DNA from: Anomaloglossus baeobatrachus
Lineage: Eukaryota > Chordata > Amphibia > Anura > Aromobatidae
Direction: 5' to 3'
Length of the DNA: 64,000 bases
Assembly (NCBI RefSeq): GCF_048569485.1
Contig: NC_134354.1
Coordinates: forward strand, 691,683,198-691,747,197
The position numbers and the translations under genes are program-made. The notes under the pieces were generated by a model that saw only the letters and a program-made list of their open reading frames with translations, was not told the DNA's origin and searched no databases. Numbering within the stretch: the first letter of the stretch is position 1; every line of letters starts with the position of its first letter. Of this stretch, positions 1-9,929 are shown one piece after another.

Positions 1-366
1 CTGACCTGTTTTATTACAATCTTGGAGGACCCCTTTAATGCTTTATGCACATTAAGTTTTTTTAGGCTTTTTTATCAGCAGTTTTCTGCTCAAAAATAGG
101 CCTTTAAAAAAAATTTTCTTAAAGACAATGCTTTATAAACTCATTCCTTTCTATTTCAAAAAAACCTTTGCTGTTCAGTGTTTTGAGCACTTTTCTTCCC
201 CAATTCATGTTTTGAAAACTGCCTTGTGGGGAAAAAAGATATTACAAGTCAATTCTTTGAAATGGCTCTTGATGGAATCCACTCCAAACTAGACACTGTC
301 CAATCAAAAGACTGCTAAGAATTTCCAAAACTCTTCAAGAAACAAAAAGCTCCTCTAAAAACTCCC
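1..366. other. AT-rich intronic sequence, nothing recognised
   Basis: This stretch lies upstream of the first visible itgb7 exon and is presumably intron. I see no exon with splice sites, no terminal repeats and no ORF of interest. Confidence 0.5.
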
Positions 367-956
367 TAAGGCCTCTTTCACACGTCCGTGAAAAACCATG
401 CACGTTTTTCACGGACGTTTTAGAGGTGCGTTTTGCCCTCCGTGAGCCGTGTTTATGGCACACGTGTGTTCTCTGTGTGTTATCTGTGATAATACACGGA
501 GAACGGGAACTTTCTGCTCACCTGTCCCTGGCGTCGCTGTCCGTGGTGCTGATCTTCGGTCTCCGGTCCTGCCGACTCCCCGCTGCTGCAGCTTCCGGCC
601 GCAGTGAAGTGAATATTCAATGAGCGACGGTCGGAAGCAATTGACAGCAGCGGCAGAGACAGGAGGGCTGGAGAAGGTGAGTAAAGTTGTTTTTTTTTCT
701 CAGACACGTGTGTTTTCTCCTGCGCGTGTCACACGGAACACCTCCGTGTGGTCCGTTTGCGTTCCGTGTGACACCCATGATGCCGGAGAAAAACGGACAT
801 GTTGACGTGTGGAGCACACGTACACACGCTCCATGGCAGAACACGCACGGGAGCGCAGACCCATTGATTTTAATGGGTCTACGTATGCCCATGTCTCCGG
901 TACGTGAGGAAAAGGACCAAACACGTACCGGAGAGAAGGACGTGTGAAAGGCCTAA
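367..956. mobile_element. MITE with 'aggcctctttcacacgtccg' ends
   Basis: The two ends are inverted copies of each other: TAAGGCCTCTTTCACACGTC at 367 and GACGTGTGAAAGGCCTA ending at 956. The interior is GC-rich and has no convincing ORF. It is a non-autonomous DNA transposon inside an itgb7 intron. A shorter relative lies at 10190-10475. Superfamily not determined. Confidence 0.75.
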
Positions 957-1260
957 AGAAGGAGCTTTTCCTGAAGTGGTTTTTACGTAGATTTTGACCA
1001 CCTAAAAAAACCCCTCCATATGCAGGTATATCATAAGACCACTTCATGAAACGCTTCAAGAAAAGAAAAAATCCTTGTAAAGTTCGCCCAAAAAGAGCAT
1101 TACCAGGAGCTATTTATGCAGTTTTGAATGCCTCAAAAAAGATTGTTTGAATATACAGCTGACTTAGTGTCACAATTTGCCTATGACATGGATTTTTCCA
1201 TAACTTTTGTAGATTTTAAGTGATTTATAACAAAAAATGTTACTCTTTAATAGAGAAACG
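957..1260. other. Intronic stretch, nothing recognised
   Basis: AT-rich sequence between two MITEs in an itgb7 intron. No repeat ends, splice-bounded exon or RNA gene seen. Confidence 0.4.
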
Positions 1261-1459
1261 TAGCCTGGAGTCACACTTGCAAGAGACTCACGCGAGTCTC
1301 GCATCATATCACCCATTACGGCCGCGTGCTCTGGTAACAGGAGCAGGTCAGCTGCATGTATTGCTATGCAGCTTACCAGCTCCTGTCCGGAGAGTGTGCA
1401 GCCGTGCTGGGTGATGCGATGCGAGACTCGCGTGAGTCTCTTGCAAGTGTGACTCCGGG
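1261..1459. mobile_element. Short palindromic MITE (gagtcacacttgcaag family)
   Basis: Inverted arms of about 50 bp: GGAGTCACACTTGCAAGAGA at 1267 against TCTCTTGCAAGTGTGACTCC ending near 1457. The element is almost all stem. A related copy is at 23303-23532. Non-coding. Confidence 0.8.
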
Positions 1460-1552
1460 TTTACCATGGATTATAATCCCATTGTGACCCACCCTTATCA
1501 GTGTTCATAGTGGCAATACTATGATAAATTTATGTTCTTCTTTCATTTTCAG

Positions 1553-1775
1553 GTCCCACCAGGGGAGTGTGCAGCTGTGATACCTGTATGTGCACACCTA
1601 GCTACACTGGCAGTGCCTGTGGCTGCAGCCTGGACACCAGCGCCTGTATGACGCCTGACGGAATATGCAGCGGACATGGAAAATGTGAATGTAATAAATG
1701 TGTCTGTGACAAAGGGTACCTCACCAAGCTATGCAGTGATTGCCCTGGATGCCAGACCCCCTGTCAGAAGTACAG
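1553..1775 (+). CDS. itgb7: Integrin beta-7, exon with I-EGF repeats (partial gene)
   Basis: This exon encodes cysteine-rich integrin EGF-like repeats of the extracellular stalk of a beta integrin, which pairs with an alpha subunit at the cell surface. The acceptor is a pyrimidine tract plus AG at 1551-1552 and the donor is GT at 1776. The frame enters in phase 1 (73 codons from 1555) and leaves in phase 2. Recognisable pieces are GVCSCDTCMCTPSYTGSAC, CECNKCVCDKGY and CSDCPGCQTPCQKY. The last matches the beta-7 segment CDQCPGCKTPCERHR better than beta-1, -2 or -3 as I remember them. The exon joins cleanly to 7627 through a split Ser codon. The signal peptide, PSI, beta-I and hybrid domains must be encoded upstream of the window. 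The orthology call rests on remembered human sequence plus the neighbouring znf740. Confidence 0.9.
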
Positions 1776-1942
1776 GTAACTCCAAAATTTTAGTAATGGC
1801 TGGAACTGCTGGGTTATGGCAGATCCACAGGACATTCTGCAATTAACAAATACATGGTATACTTTGTATCATGAAAAGCTTTCTGCATCAGTATATGCAA
1901 ATTTAAAATCTCTGCTTGCCGTCATTCAATAGAAATGTTACT

Positions 1943-2660
1943 ATGTGGAAAAAAAACTGTCCTGCAAACACTGGTCCATGACACATTTCAAAAGAGTGCT
2001 GAGCAGCAGCTCTCAATGTCAAGCAGCAGCTGCAAAAGCAAACAAGATTCTAGGGTGTATAAAAAGAGAGATTAGATCCCGTGATCCCAACGTATTGTTA
2101 CCCCTCTATAAATCACTTGTAAGGCCACATCTGGAATATGGGAACCAGTTTTAGGCTCCACATTTTAAAAAGGACATTCAGAAGTTAGAGTCAGTTCAAA
2201 GGCAGGCAACTAGACTATTACAAGGAATGGAGGCCTCGCATATGATGACAGGTTGAAAAAGTTAGATATGTTTAGCTTAGAAAAAAGACGTCTCAGAGGA
2301 GATCTCATTTATATGTATAAATACATGTGTGGTCAATATAAAGGACTGGCTCATGACTTATTTCTTCCAAAGACAATACTAAGGACCAGGGGGCATATAC
2401 TGCGAGTGGAAGAAAAGCGATTCCGACACCTAAATAGGAAAGGGTTCTTTACAGTTAGAGCAGTCAGACTGTGGAATGCCAACCACAAGAGGTAATAATG
2501 GCAGATACTATAACAGCTTTCAAAAAAGGGCTGGATGATTTCCTCAGTACACACAACATTGTTGGTTATAAATGACATAGTGACCAAATGTAGAACTGGT
2601 GGAGGAAGGTTGAACTAGATGGACCTAGGTCTTTTTTCAACCTCTGTAACTATGTAACTA
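1943..2660 (+). mobile_element. CR1/L2-type LINE, 3' end of ORF2 and 3' tail (broken)
   Basis: The reading frame gives the end of a non-LTR reverse transcriptase: AAAAKANKILGCIKREI, VLLPLYKSLVRPHLEYGNQF, then after a stop (Trp to TAG near 2153) APHFKKDIQKLESVQRQATR. A frameshift near 2240 leads to DMFSLEKRRLRGDLIYMYKY and a final GFFTVRAVRLWN. This order is typical of CR1/L2 elements. The 3' UTR ends in a gttgaactagatggacctag block followed by a (taactatg)-like tail at about 2645-2660. The element is 5'-truncated and lies in the sense direction in an itgb7 intron. Confidence 0.85.
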
Positions 2661-2912
2661 AGTAAAGACGGATCTGAGCACTTTCCAGTAACACGCCATG
2701 CACTTGTGCATCCATCAATTGACCAGAACATAATCTAGTGGACATAAACAATTAAAAAGGTGATTCACCCCTTTTTGTTACTGGCCACATCAATATTACA
2801 TTGAGAAAAAAAGGTTTCTCTCAAATACCTTGTGTTGCCAATAGTGCCTGTGAGCGGTGCTGTTGCAGTCCATGCACCCCCTTCACGTGACCTCTAATGT
2901 CTGGTGATGTCA

Positions 2913-4100
2913 TGTTGCGGGCGGAGGAGGAGACACTGCGCTCTCCCACTGCTCGGGTCCGGCTGCTGCCGCTGCTCTGTGGTGGCTTGAGCGGTGGGCC
3001 GGATCCCGGGGACTCGAGCGGCGCTCCTCGCCCGTGAGTGAAAAGGTTGGGGATTTGATTGTGGGGGATTTGAGTATTGTCCGTGATGCCACCCACGGTT
3101 GTGGTGATATTGGTGACACCACCGCTGCTCTGGACGGGGATCCCGGGAGCGGTGACAGGGAGCAGCTTTGTTGTTAGTTCTCCCCTCCGTGGGTAGGGGG
3201 TTGGTTGTCCCGGGGCCCAGTGATGGGGTAGGAGTGGATGGCAGGCGGGTTACGGGGCCTGGTGAGGTGCAGGGTCGCGGGGGCAGCGCTGTGCCGCACG
3301 GCACGGTGGTACTCACTCAGCCAATGATGAGGACACAGTTCTCGGTAAAACACACGGCTGGATGGACGGGTCCCACAGACGGCTGCGGTGTTGTTTTCTC
3401 CCGGCAGGTTGATGGTGACTGCCTTTCCCTGCACCTATGTACTGTAAATGGTTCCAATGGGTTCCCACCGGTAACCCGCTCCCCAGCTTGGATGGTTGCT
3501 GAAGGAGCCCCTTTTGCCCGCAGGCTCTGGCCCTGGGAACTTTAGCCTTGGCTGTGACTGTGTTTCCCTCTCTCGGTTGGACGGTTGCCTTCTGTCGGGG
3601 CTGCTGGGAAACCCAGGAGGTTCCCTTCGCTAACGGATTTGGCAAATTCACGGCGACTCCTAGCCTTGCCGGGGTCCGTAAGCCCCTGCCAGATGGTGCT
3701 GACTTCTCTTTGTGTACCGGTCCGGTACCGCCGGGCCACCACCCATCCACGGTCCTTACGGTAGACTCCGATAGGCCACTCCTGCAGACGGTCACCACCG
3801 TCTGCCAACCTTGCTGTACCGCCCGGGCCACACACCCGGACGCTGTCAGTTAGTTGCTCCACTACTACTTTCCTCCCTTCCACTTTCACCTCCAAAACTA
3901 AAACTGTCTGCTTTTTCCGCCTCCAGGACTGTGAACTCCTCGGTGGGCGGGGCCAACCGCCTGGCCCACCCTCCTGGTGTGAACATCAGCCCCTGGAGGA
4001 AGGCAACAAGGGTTTGTGTCTGACTTCGGTGTGCCTGACCGGGAGTGTGGGGTGTGTAGGTGTTGTTCTCTGTGGCCCCTGGTTTGTCCAGGGCGCCACA
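2913..4100 (-). repeat. Downstream (3') LTR of the retroelement
   Basis: Begins TGT and ends ACA on the - strand. The part 3114-4100 matches 5448-6440 almost base for base. Confidence 0.75.
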
Positions 4101-4741
4101 TTCCCCCTTAGTAAAATGCAGACCGTCCGTGGGCTGCCCGTCCATCACCGGTTTTATTTTCACAACTGAAAGATAGAAAAACGGTAACACATTACAAGTA
4201 AAATAACATCTTCCCACATCGGGAGGTACTCTTATTTAAACGTTGCTTAACGGTTACGGCTTCCGCTCTCTCCCACCCAAGCAACCTGGCCCTGATGCTG
4301 CTCCTAAGCAAACAGGCAGCACCCCTTGACCCCAGTCCAGCACAAGTTGCCCGAGCAGGTTCTGTCCTTTTCAGGGGACCCACGTCCATGGGGAACCCCT
4401 GAAACCCCCAGAGGATCGCCACCGGTTCCGGTGGTGGCTGGGCCCCAGCCTGCTCCACTGCGGGCCCTTCCTCCAATCTGCCTCTCCGGAGGCGGTAACG
4501 GTGAAAGCCACAACAACATTATTTACATGCCACAAGTTTGTGGTTGCCCTGCCAGTTCTCGGGCTTGTCCATAGTAGTTTCTACGCATAATTTGAAAAGG
4601 GGGTCCCAACGGGGACCAGTTGCCGGCAACGACCGGTTCCAATCAATCAGCAAATCAGGTGACTCTTCGGTAAATCATTCATTTTCAAACGGTACTTTGG
4701 TGGTCCCAATGGGGGACAACTGCAACGGGACTCCGCTGCCC

Positions 4742-5650
4742 TTACTCCGACTCTTCGGTGTCGGCTAGGGGAGGGGACGCAGTGGACACCCGGGCCTCCT
4801 GGCTGCCCCTCAGCTTGGCATCCAGCGCAAACCACCCCCTCTCGCCACAGTGCCAAGTGTACTGTACCAGGTCGCCCGGCATCAGGTTACGGCCTGGGTG
4901 CTCCTCCGGCAGGTGGGCATTAACATCCCACCGGGCTATGAAGACTTCGGCCTCCAGGCCCGGTTCGTATATAAAGCCATAGCCCCGGCGGATAACGAAC
5001 CGCCTCACCTGCCCTTCATACAGGGGGCCCCGGACACGGAAGGTCGCCTGGCGGAGGCTCTCTTTCTCCCGGATCGTACGGGCCACCAACTCCGCTTTTT
5101 TCCTTTCCCTTTCCACGATCTCCGGGCCCAGCGGTGTCAGCTCCCTGTCCAAATATGGGGCTGCTGCGAGCTCCGGCGCACGGGTCGGGCCCCGCGAGAC
5201 CTTCTGGACACTGCCCACCACTGGCAATCTGGGTGGAAGGTCCCGCGGTGACTTGGCCTGGGGTGCTGCTTTGCAGCGGCAACCCGGCGCAACCTCAGCC
5301 GAGGTGTGGGGGATGGGCACAGGGGCTTTCCTCCGCTGGGCCTTCTGCACGGAGCGGCCTGTCGGCTCCGGCTCGGGGGGAGTCTCTGTAAATGCCTCCG
5401 ACTCGGGTTTTTGTACTTTCCAGGGCAGCACTTCCGGTCGGTCACGGTGACACCACTGCTGCTCTGGACGGGGATCCCGGGAGCGGTGACAGGGAGCAGC
5501 TTTGTTGTTAGTTCTCCCCTCCATGGGTAGGGGGTTGGTTGTCCCGCTGCCTGGTGATGGGGTAGGAGTGGATGGCAGGCGGGTTACGGGGCCTGGTGAG
5601 GTGCAGGGTCGCGGGGGCAGCGCTGTGCCGCACGGCACGGTGGTACTCAC
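4742..5650 (-). CDS. ORF of the LTR element with a cold-shock-like domain (fossil)
   Basis: A 302-residue frame starts inside the upstream LTR (about residues 1-67) and continues into the internal region. Residues 70-140 are basic and proline-rich. A charged, probably helical stretch follows (about 165-205). Residues 211-280 look like a cold-shock/Y-box domain: EGQVRRFVIRRGYGFI, EVFI, then GDLVQYTWHCGERGWFALDA. These line up with the G-V-x-W/R-F, GYGFI, VF and G-x-V-x-F positions of that nucleic-acid-binding fold. A plausible role is RNA or DNA binding for the element, but this is inference. No capsid-like, zinc-knuckle, protease or polymerase motif is visible. I do not recognise the protein family. 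Confidence 0.55.
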   Translation of the reverse strand: MSTTVPCGTALPPRPCTSPGPVTRLPSTPTPSPGSGTTNPLPMEGRTNNKAAPCHRSRDPRPEQQWCHRDRPEVLPWKVQKPESEAFTETPPEPEPTGRSVQKAQRRKAPVPIPHTSAEVAPGCRCKAAPQAKSPRDLPPRLPVVGSVQKVSRGPTRAPELAAAPYLDRELTPLGPEIVERERKKAELVARTIREKESLRQATFRVRGPLYEGQVRRFVIRRGYGFIYEPGLEAEVFIARWDVNAHLPEEHPGRNLMPGDLVQYTWHCGERGWFALDAKLRGSQEARVSTASPPLADTEESE

Positions 5651-6440
5651 TCAGCCAATGATGAGGACACAGTTCTCCGGTAAAACACACTGCTGGATGG
5701 ACGGGTCCCACAGACGGCTGCGGTGTTGTTTTCTCCCGGCAGGTTGATGGTGACTGCCTTTCCCTGCACCTATGTACTGTAAATGGTTCTAATGGGTTCC
5801 CACCGGTAACCCGCTCCCCAGCTTGGATGGTTGCTGGAGGAGCCCCTTTTGCCCGCAGGCTCTGGCCCTGGGAACTTTAGCCTTGGCTGTGACTGTGTTT
5901 CCCTCTCTCGGTTGGACGGTTGCCTTCTGTCGGGACTTGGCTGCTGGGAAACCCAGGAGGTTCCCTTCGCTAACGGATTTGGCAAATTCACGGCGACTCC
6001 TAGCCTTGCCGGGGTCCGTAAGCCCCTGCCAGATGGTGCTGACTTCTCTTTGTGTACCGGTCCGGTACCGCCGGGCCACCGCCCGTCCACGGTCCTTACG
6101 GTAGACTCCGATAGGCCACTCCTGCAGACGGTCACCACCGTCTGCCAACCTTGCTGTACCGCCCGGGCCACACACCCGGACGCTGTCAGTTAGTTGCTCC
6201 ACTACTACTTTCCTCCCTTCCACTTTCACCTCCAAAACTAAAACTGTCTGCTTTTTCCGCCTCCAGGACTGTGAACTCCTCGGTGGGCGGGGCCAACTGC
6301 CTGGCCCACCCTCCTGGTGTGAACATCAGCCCCTGGAGGAAGGCAACAAGGGTTTGTGTATGACTTCGGTGTGCCTGACCAGGAGTGTGGGGTGTGTAGG
6401 TGTTGTTCTCTGTGACCCCTGGTTTGTCCAGGGCGCCACA
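5448..6440 (-). repeat. Upstream (5') LTR copy of the retroelement
   Basis: Matches 3114-4100 over its whole length with few differences. It starts TGTGGCGCC on the - strand at 6440. Confidence 0.75.
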
Positions 6441-6466
6441 GTCGTGTCATGTGAGGCGGTCCGTAG

Positions 6467-6632
6467 TCTTCCTAAGTGACTGGGCTGTGGGCAGTTTCAC
6501 TGCTCAGCACAGCCCAGCATCTCCCTGCTCTCTCCTTTACTGCAGAGCAGCGCAAGCAGGAGCGATGCTGGGCTGTGATGTGCGGTGAAACACTGCCCAC
6601 AACCCAGTGACTAAGGAAGACTGGCGTCAGCT
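6467..6632. repeat. Imperfect hairpin inside the foldback element
   Basis: GTCTTCCTAAGTGACTGGGC at about 6466 pairs with GCCCA...CAGTGACTAAGGAAGAC ending near 6631, with CAGCCCAGCATC and GATGCTGGGCTG inside. Only a short loop is left unpaired. Confidence 0.7.
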
Positions 6633-6901
6633 GCGGTGATGTCAGGTCAACAGGAAGTTGACATGACATCACCGGACATCAGAGGTCATGGAGCCCGGGG
6701 GTCACACTATGGGGATGAGCGGTCCACAATAGCGCCGGTCACATGCACTATTGCCAACACAAGGTATTTGAGAGAAGCCTTGTTTCTTAACATATCAATG
6801 TGGCCAGTAATGAAAAGGAATGAACAACCTCTTTACAGTTCTCATTAAGTGACTGCAAACAGAGATCTTGTTGAGGCCATCCATTATCTATAGCGGTCAT
6901 T

Positions 6902-7095
6902 GCTTAAAAGGGTTGTGTAGGATTAGGAAAACTTGTCTCTTTTCTTACAAAGAGAGCACCATGTCTGATATAGCCACATAGATCTATTCAATGGAGCAGG
7001 AATGAGCAACAATACCAGATACAACCTGTAGTCAGGTGTGGCGCTGTTTCTAAATAACACCATTCATCTGTTTTTCTAGTTCTGTAGAAAACCCT
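6902..7095. mobile_element. Fragment of a MITE with an AAAGGGTTGT end
   Basis: One end (TTAAAAGGGTTGTGTAGG) is recognisable and resembles the ends at 62265. The interior phrase GGTGTGGCGCTGTTTCT recurs in degenerate form near 45380. No matching second end was found. Confidence 0.4.
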
Positions 7096-7124
7096 ATTTG
7101 AGTGCTAGTTCAACATTTTTAGTG

Positions 7125-7520
7125 TAAATCTAAAAGAAGCGCTGATAGTGTAACACCAGATGATAAGTGCAGTATATACAGGAGATATACACTCACCTAT
7201 TTTGGTTGTGAGAGTCACAACCACTGATAAGCATAAGATAATGGCGTCTGCCGCAGCCCCACGTGGATGAGCATTCAAAATGGAGTAGAGAAGGGGTTAA
7301 CGCCGCGCATCAGCCAAATGAAATTATAGAGGTGTTGATGAATAATATCTTTTTTTATTTCATCGGTCTACGCGTTTCGAGGTCGAAACCTCTTCTTCAG
7401 GACCAGGACATCAACAAAAGTATTTCAGCATTTTTAGATAGATATGAGAACACATCAGTGAAGGGGGTGAGGAATCAGAATATGATGCAGATTAGAAAAG
7501 CCCCACTCCCTAGGTCCTGA
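7125..7520 (-). mobile_element. Penelope-like / hammerhead-bearing repeat fragment
   Basis: A non-coding repeat block carries a hammerhead-like motif on the - strand at 7365-7404. The flank ACACTCACCTATTTTGG is echoed by ACACTCACCTTGTTT in the insertion at 13203-13650. Borders are approximate. It lies in an itgb7 intron, antisense to that gene. Confidence 0.5.
7365..7404 (-). ncRNA. Hammerhead-ribozyme-like motif 1 (bulged core)
   Basis: On the - strand the order is GGTC - CTGAAGA - A - GAGGT/TTCG/ACCTC - GAAAC - GCGTA - GACC. CTGAAGA fits the CUGANGA box and GAAA the second box. Stem I is GGUC/GACC, stem II is 5 bp closed by UUCG, and stem III is minimal (palindromic ACGCGT). The likely cleavage site follows GUA. 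One extra A separates the first box from stem II, which departs from the textbook core. Tiny stem III is known for Penelope-associated hammerheads. Confidence 0.6.
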
Positions 7521-7626
7521 TTCTTGCTTATGCGTATGCTAATAATTAAAGACACCTTTACGGGAATGTTGTTTTTGAAGTAACGATAGCTTAGAGTAAC
7601 ATCTCATTTTCCCCTCTTTCCTAAAG

Positions 7627-7844
7627 CACATGTGTGGAGTGTAAGGCATACACAAGCGGTCCACTGAAGGAGAACTGCACCCTACTCTGTACTCACGTCA
7701 ATCTCACCATGGTCAAGGCTTCAGAGTGGAATTTGAAGGATAAGGACGGTTTGTGCCAAGAGAAAGGGGAAGGCGGTTCAGTAATTACATTCCACGTCAC
7801 GGAAGACGGAGATTTAGTTCATATTGTTGTGAAGGAAAAGCAAG
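7627..7844 (+). CDS. itgb7: Integrin beta-7, exon for the beta-tail domain
   Basis: This exon continues the extracellular stalk into the beta-tail domain just outside the membrane. The acceptor is CTTTCCTAAAG ending at 7626 and the donor is GT at 7845. The first base completes the split Ser codon from 1774-1775; codons then run from 7628 and the exon leaves in phase 1. The product reads TCVECKAYTSGPLKENCTLL, CTHVNLTMVKAS and later HIVVKEKQ. Human beta-7 has CAECGAFRTGPLATNCSTAC and AHTNVTL here, so spacing and cysteines agree. NCT and NLT are potential N-glycosylation sites. The frame stays open past the donor to a stop at about 7906, but the join to 12803 is in frame and gives the expected DHTQ segment, so the splice is preferred. 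Confidence 0.9.
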
Positions 7845-8034
7845 GTGATGATGGGGAAAGCTTAATTGTTAAAAATGTCTACATGGAACTTCAGCTAAGT
7901 CCATAGTCTTATCCACTGTGTGCAGTATGACAGAAGCACATACAGGCTAATAAATAAAGCAAAGGACTCAAAGCCACCGATTCAGTAAAAGGGAGATTTG
8001 GGACTTAGTGGGCTAAGTAAAAAACCCCCCTAAG

Positions 8035-8375
8035 ACCTTACCAGCAGGTAGTTGCTAACTATATGCCTGGCCTGCCCTGTGGAGATCTCGTTCAGCGATT
8101 CTCCTGCTTTACTGGACATCATGTCGACAGAGCAACTTCTCTTGCACTCTGCTCTGTTCACGGGGTCCTGATTGACAGCCAGCTCCCCGCAGGTAGGCAG
8201 CAGGCAGCCAGCTGCCAATAAGCATGACGTTGGAAATGACACCCCGTTAACAGAGCAGAGCGGAAGAAAAGAAGTTGCTCTGTCAAAGTGATGACAAATG
8301 AAGGAGAATTACTGGCAGGAGTGATCTATGACTGCTCTGAACTGTAACATATTGTTAGCCACTACTTGTTTAAGT
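8035..8375. mobile_element. Palindromic non-coding element
   Basis: CAGAGCAACTTCTCTTG near 8131 pairs with the complement of AGAAGTTGCTCTG near 8284, and CTGCTCTGTTCACGGGG pairs with CCCCGTTAACAGAGCAG. Weaker matches extend outward to about 8040 and 8370. It lies in an itgb7 intron. Borders approximate. Confidence 0.55.
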
Positions 8376-8819
8376 TTTTAGCTCAATAAAAAAAACTAAA
8401 ACCTAAGACCTGGATATTTCTTTGCCAGTCTTAATGATGGGTGTGCAGGAATAAAACAACCAAAAAATTTTAACAGGCACATGCAACTTAATTTGGTGTA
8501 TCTTGTCAGTGGCGTGCACCACACCAGAAATGTAACATTTCTGGCGTAAGAAACGGTGACACTACTGACGAGTTTGATATGCGGGTGTATCCCCATCCCG
8601 GCTCCTCTCTGTCACAAATTAGCATGGAAACCACAGAAGTCATCAAATTCTAAGTAACACAATGTTATGATTTTGAGCCTTTTGAAAGTGTTTTAGCTGG
8701 TAAACACTTTGAGGAATCAGCGCCAAAGTGTGACATCTACTTTCTGAGCCATGAATGTGCCCTCAGCAATTGTCACTTCCCATCCGACAGAAAATCTCTT
8801 AGGGCGATAAAATTATGAA

Positions 8820-9910
8820 ATATGTCCTTCATTTTGAAGCCTGTTTAAATCTCATGTAGAAGTCTGTGCAACATGGCCCAAGTATGAGACACAATGCCGG
8901 CCTGGCTGTGGGTTTCTTGTCCTGAGACAGCCTCATAGGTCGGGAAACCTGCAGGAAGTCCATGTATACCGTGGTCCGTGCTTGGACAGTGTATGAGAGG
9001 TCCAACTCCTGCTGCAGAAAACATTCCTCACACCATGACACTTCCTTCACCACCTTTCACTGACTTCTTAACACACTTTGTGATCAGTCTTTGCCCAGTT
9101 TGTCGATGAACATGTTTCCCATCAGAGCCAAATATAATTTAACTTGCTTTCATCACTAAAATGAACTGTGAAAAACGTCTCCTCTGTCTACACAACATGT
9201 TTCTCACCAAAGGTGAGTCTAGCCTTTTGATTCTTTCTGCTAATGAGAGGTTTGGTCACTGCAGAGTGGGCTTTCAGTCCAAATGCTCTTAAACGTTGGA
9301 ACATTGTATGACGAGACAGATCCTGACCCTGTTCAGTGCTGAACTGGTGAGCAATTCCTGTTGCAGTGTTGAAACAATTACTCATGGAGATTCTCCACAT
9401 TATCTTGTCCTCTCTTGCATTTGTCTTTCAAGGGCGACCAGCCTTTTTGGGGGACTTGAAAGAGTTTGTGATATTGCAAAGATGCAATATTCTCAAAATC
9501 ACAGACTTGGAATGACCAACTTCTCTTGCTATGGCTGATAGGGTCACCCCTTTGGCCTTCATCTGAACAACCTGCTGCCGGAGGGTTTTAGTCACTTTGG
9601 CATGGCACACCATTTTTGCAGTCAGTGCAGACTGGAAAGTTAGGCTACCAGTTAAATAGGGTTGGTCAGATAAGTAAGGAAATTAGCACCAGGTGCCAGA
9701 TTAACACCAATAACTTGCAGGTATGTGAAAGTGCTCTCTAATTTTGATCAGTGTACTTTTTCATTTATCTCATTTACATTTTTATTATGTGCTTTACAAT
9801 AAATTAAATGTATAAAATCAGCTTAAAATACTGATTTACTTATGTTAGGACTACACAATGCTCTTAACATTTAAGAAATTGTGTGTTGTTCTCTAATTTT
9901 GATCTCCAGT
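8820..9910 (-). pseudogene. Tc1-type transposon, decayed transposase
   Basis: The - strand carries pieces of a Tc1/mariner transposase. MVCHAKVTKTLRQQVVQMKA begins at 9613 and continues into VTLSAIAREVGHSKSVI, the N-terminal helix-turn-helix. TMFQRLRAFGLKAHSAVTKP (about 9300) is the second DNA-binding part. A later fragment with VYMDFLQ lies near 8960. The pieces are in different frames, so it is dead. The 5' end has an IR/DR arrangement: AAAATTAGAGAGCAC near 9750 repeats the outer AAAATTAGAGAACA near 9895. The 3' terminal repeat was not found, so that end appears lost. Confidence 0.75.
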
Positions 9911-9929
9911 ATAGAGAATAAATTCACCT

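Larger units (their letters stand above)
2913..6440 (-). mobile_element. Gypsy-like LTR retroelement fossil, non-autonomous
   Basis: Read on the - strand, the element starts TGTGGCGCCCTGG at 6440 and ends CCGCAACA at 2913. The LTR copies are 5448-6440 (upstream) and 2913-4100 (downstream), matching each other over about 990 bp and differing by roughly 1-2% by eye, so it is fairly young. A polypurine tract (AAGGGGGAA) abuts the downstream LTR at 4101. The internal region is only about 1.3 kb and holds one ORF. I see no protease, reverse transcriptase or integrase. The element is broken, with at least one large loss, and lies antisense in an itgb7 intron. Gypsy assignment rests on general style only. 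Confidence 0.8.
2752..6836. mobile_element. Long-armed foldback element carrying an LTR insertion
   Basis: The segment 2752-2912 is an inverted match to about 6655-6836, for example TACTGGCCACAT at 2780 against ATGTGGCCAGTA near 6799, and CTCTCAAATACCTTGTGTTG at 2818 against its complement near 6755. The outer ends resemble the (TTAAA)GGGTTGTCCAC type seen at 62265-62684. A second internal hairpin spans 6467-6632. No transposase is present. An LTR element occupies most of the middle. Confidence 0.75.

Noticed and set aside
2894-3895. Several 70-170 codon ORFs on the - strand within the LTR
   Set aside because: They are GC-rich open frames within the repeat, mirrored in the second LTR copy at 5448-6235; no domain seen.
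7845-7906. Reading the beta-tail exon through to the stop at 7906 as a truncated, secreted integrin
   Set aside because: A good donor sits at 7845 and the splice to 12803 restores the expected membrane segment; no evidence favours the read-through form.
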